Below, piece after piece: positions 29,306 to 29,732 of a stretch of 29,732 nt of DNA (the stretch's first letter is position 1; each line of letters begins with the position of its first letter). The notes under the pieces are model-generated. The model was not told the origin of the DNA. It saw only the letters and a program-made list of their open reading frames with translations, and ran no database searches. Source of the DNA: Pseudomonadota bacterium (GTDB lineage Bacteria > Myxococcota_A > Polyangia > GCA-2747355). Location: contig JADJDT010000047.1 of assembly GCA_016702545.1 (NCBI GenBank), positions 1-29,732 on the forward strand. Direction: 5' to 3'. A program made the translations under genes and the position numbers.

Positions 29306-29732
29306 CGTTGCCTCGCTTCCGCCGCAGCGCGTCAGCGGGCTGCGCGCTCCCGCCAACTGGCTCAGCGGTCCACAACCAGCCCAGCGCGGGTTGATCAGGC
29401 CGACCAGCCGCCGCAGGGGTGAGTGTTGGGTCAACTCTTGCGCCACCTGGCCGCACCAGGGTCTGCACCTCCGCGGGTCGGTGCCCGCCGGCTGCCCCCC
29501 AGCTTGCCGCCAGGTGCGCGGCCGTGAGCGCCGGCAGGTGCGGGCCTTCGAGCACAGGCGCCGCGTGCCTTCCCGCGTCTCTTCGGCGTAGCGTCGGCTG
29601 TACCCCAGCTCCGTCAGCCGGTCGAGGGTCGCCACGTACGCCAGCCGGCTGTACGCCTCCGGCGGCGAGCTGGCGCTGCCCGCCGCGCGATCTTGATCGC
29701 CCACGCGGCTGGTAGCAACGCCGCGCATAGTA
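29306..29732 (-). CDS. C-terminal part of a DUF4129/transglutaminase-like protein (partial, frameshifted)
   Basis: The open frame enters from the window edge and runs toward moxR. EAYSRLAYVATLDRLTELGY and SRRYAEETRE resemble the C-terminal cytoplasmic segment of DUF4129 or transglutaminase-associated proteins (a helix, then a GxxRRxxETxxEF motif). Such proteins are frequent moxR neighbours. LPALTAAHLAASW follows in a shifted frame (about 29545-29505). The end is unclear: one frame stops at a TGA overlapping the moxR ATG as ATGA, which would be a natural coupling. Membrane segments, if any, lie outside the window. The family call is tentative. Confidence 0.4.

Overview
The window is high-GC bacterial DNA and most likely comes from Myxococcota or a related deltaproteobacterial lineage. 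The main clues are a TonB-like protein ending in an AgmX/PglI-type C-terminal domain, secreted proteins with CGNG..C / CGDGxC cysteine-rich repeats, a secreted RCC1 propeller protein, MORN-repeat and TPR proteins beside a MoxR ATPase, and a patatin of the type seen in myxobacteria. The sequence carries many single-base indels. Most real genes outside 9.5-15 kb are split over two or three frames, so I rebuilt genes by following protein similarity across frames. Those coordinates are gene extents, not clean ORFs.

Layout. 1-5467 (+): the 3' end of sucA and all of sucB (2-oxoglutarate dehydrogenase E1 and E2, TCA cycle), a patatin-like phospholipase, a small secreted protein and a GNAT acetyltransferase. 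A copy of a GGTGCC-t-GGCACC palindromic repeat lies on each side of the GNAT gene. 5567-8982 (-): a visibly less GC-rich segment that I read as one long gene. It encodes a methyltransferase-like region followed by five 73-residue tandem repeats and is broken by a few indels. 9508-14987 (-): a clean, intact operon of a COG2509-type FAD protein, aconitase (acn) and methylenetetrahydrofolate reductase (metF). 15365-16804 (+): a protein with an N-terminal hydrophobic segment whose C-terminus looks like a degenerate histidine-kinase-type (GHKL) ATPase domain. 17032-19578 (-): a C39-type cysteine peptidase and an AgmX/PglI-type TonB-like protein. 19806-23951 (-): a very large secreted protein with a (Met-Asn-Ala)24 tract, cysteine-rich modules and 14 RCC1 blades arranged as 7+7. 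24173-29732 (-): a tightly packed operon of a DUF4129-like protein (partial), a MoxR AAA+ ATPase, an exported TPR-like protein and an exported MORN-repeat protein.

How it fits together. Central metabolism (sucAB, acn, metF) is interspersed with cell-envelope and surface genes. The most unusual items are the methyltransferase/tandem-repeat fusion in its less GC-rich segment, the double RCC1 propeller behind a 9-bp minisatellite, and the exported GHKL-like protein. I saw no rRNA, tRNA, CRISPR array, transposase or integrase.
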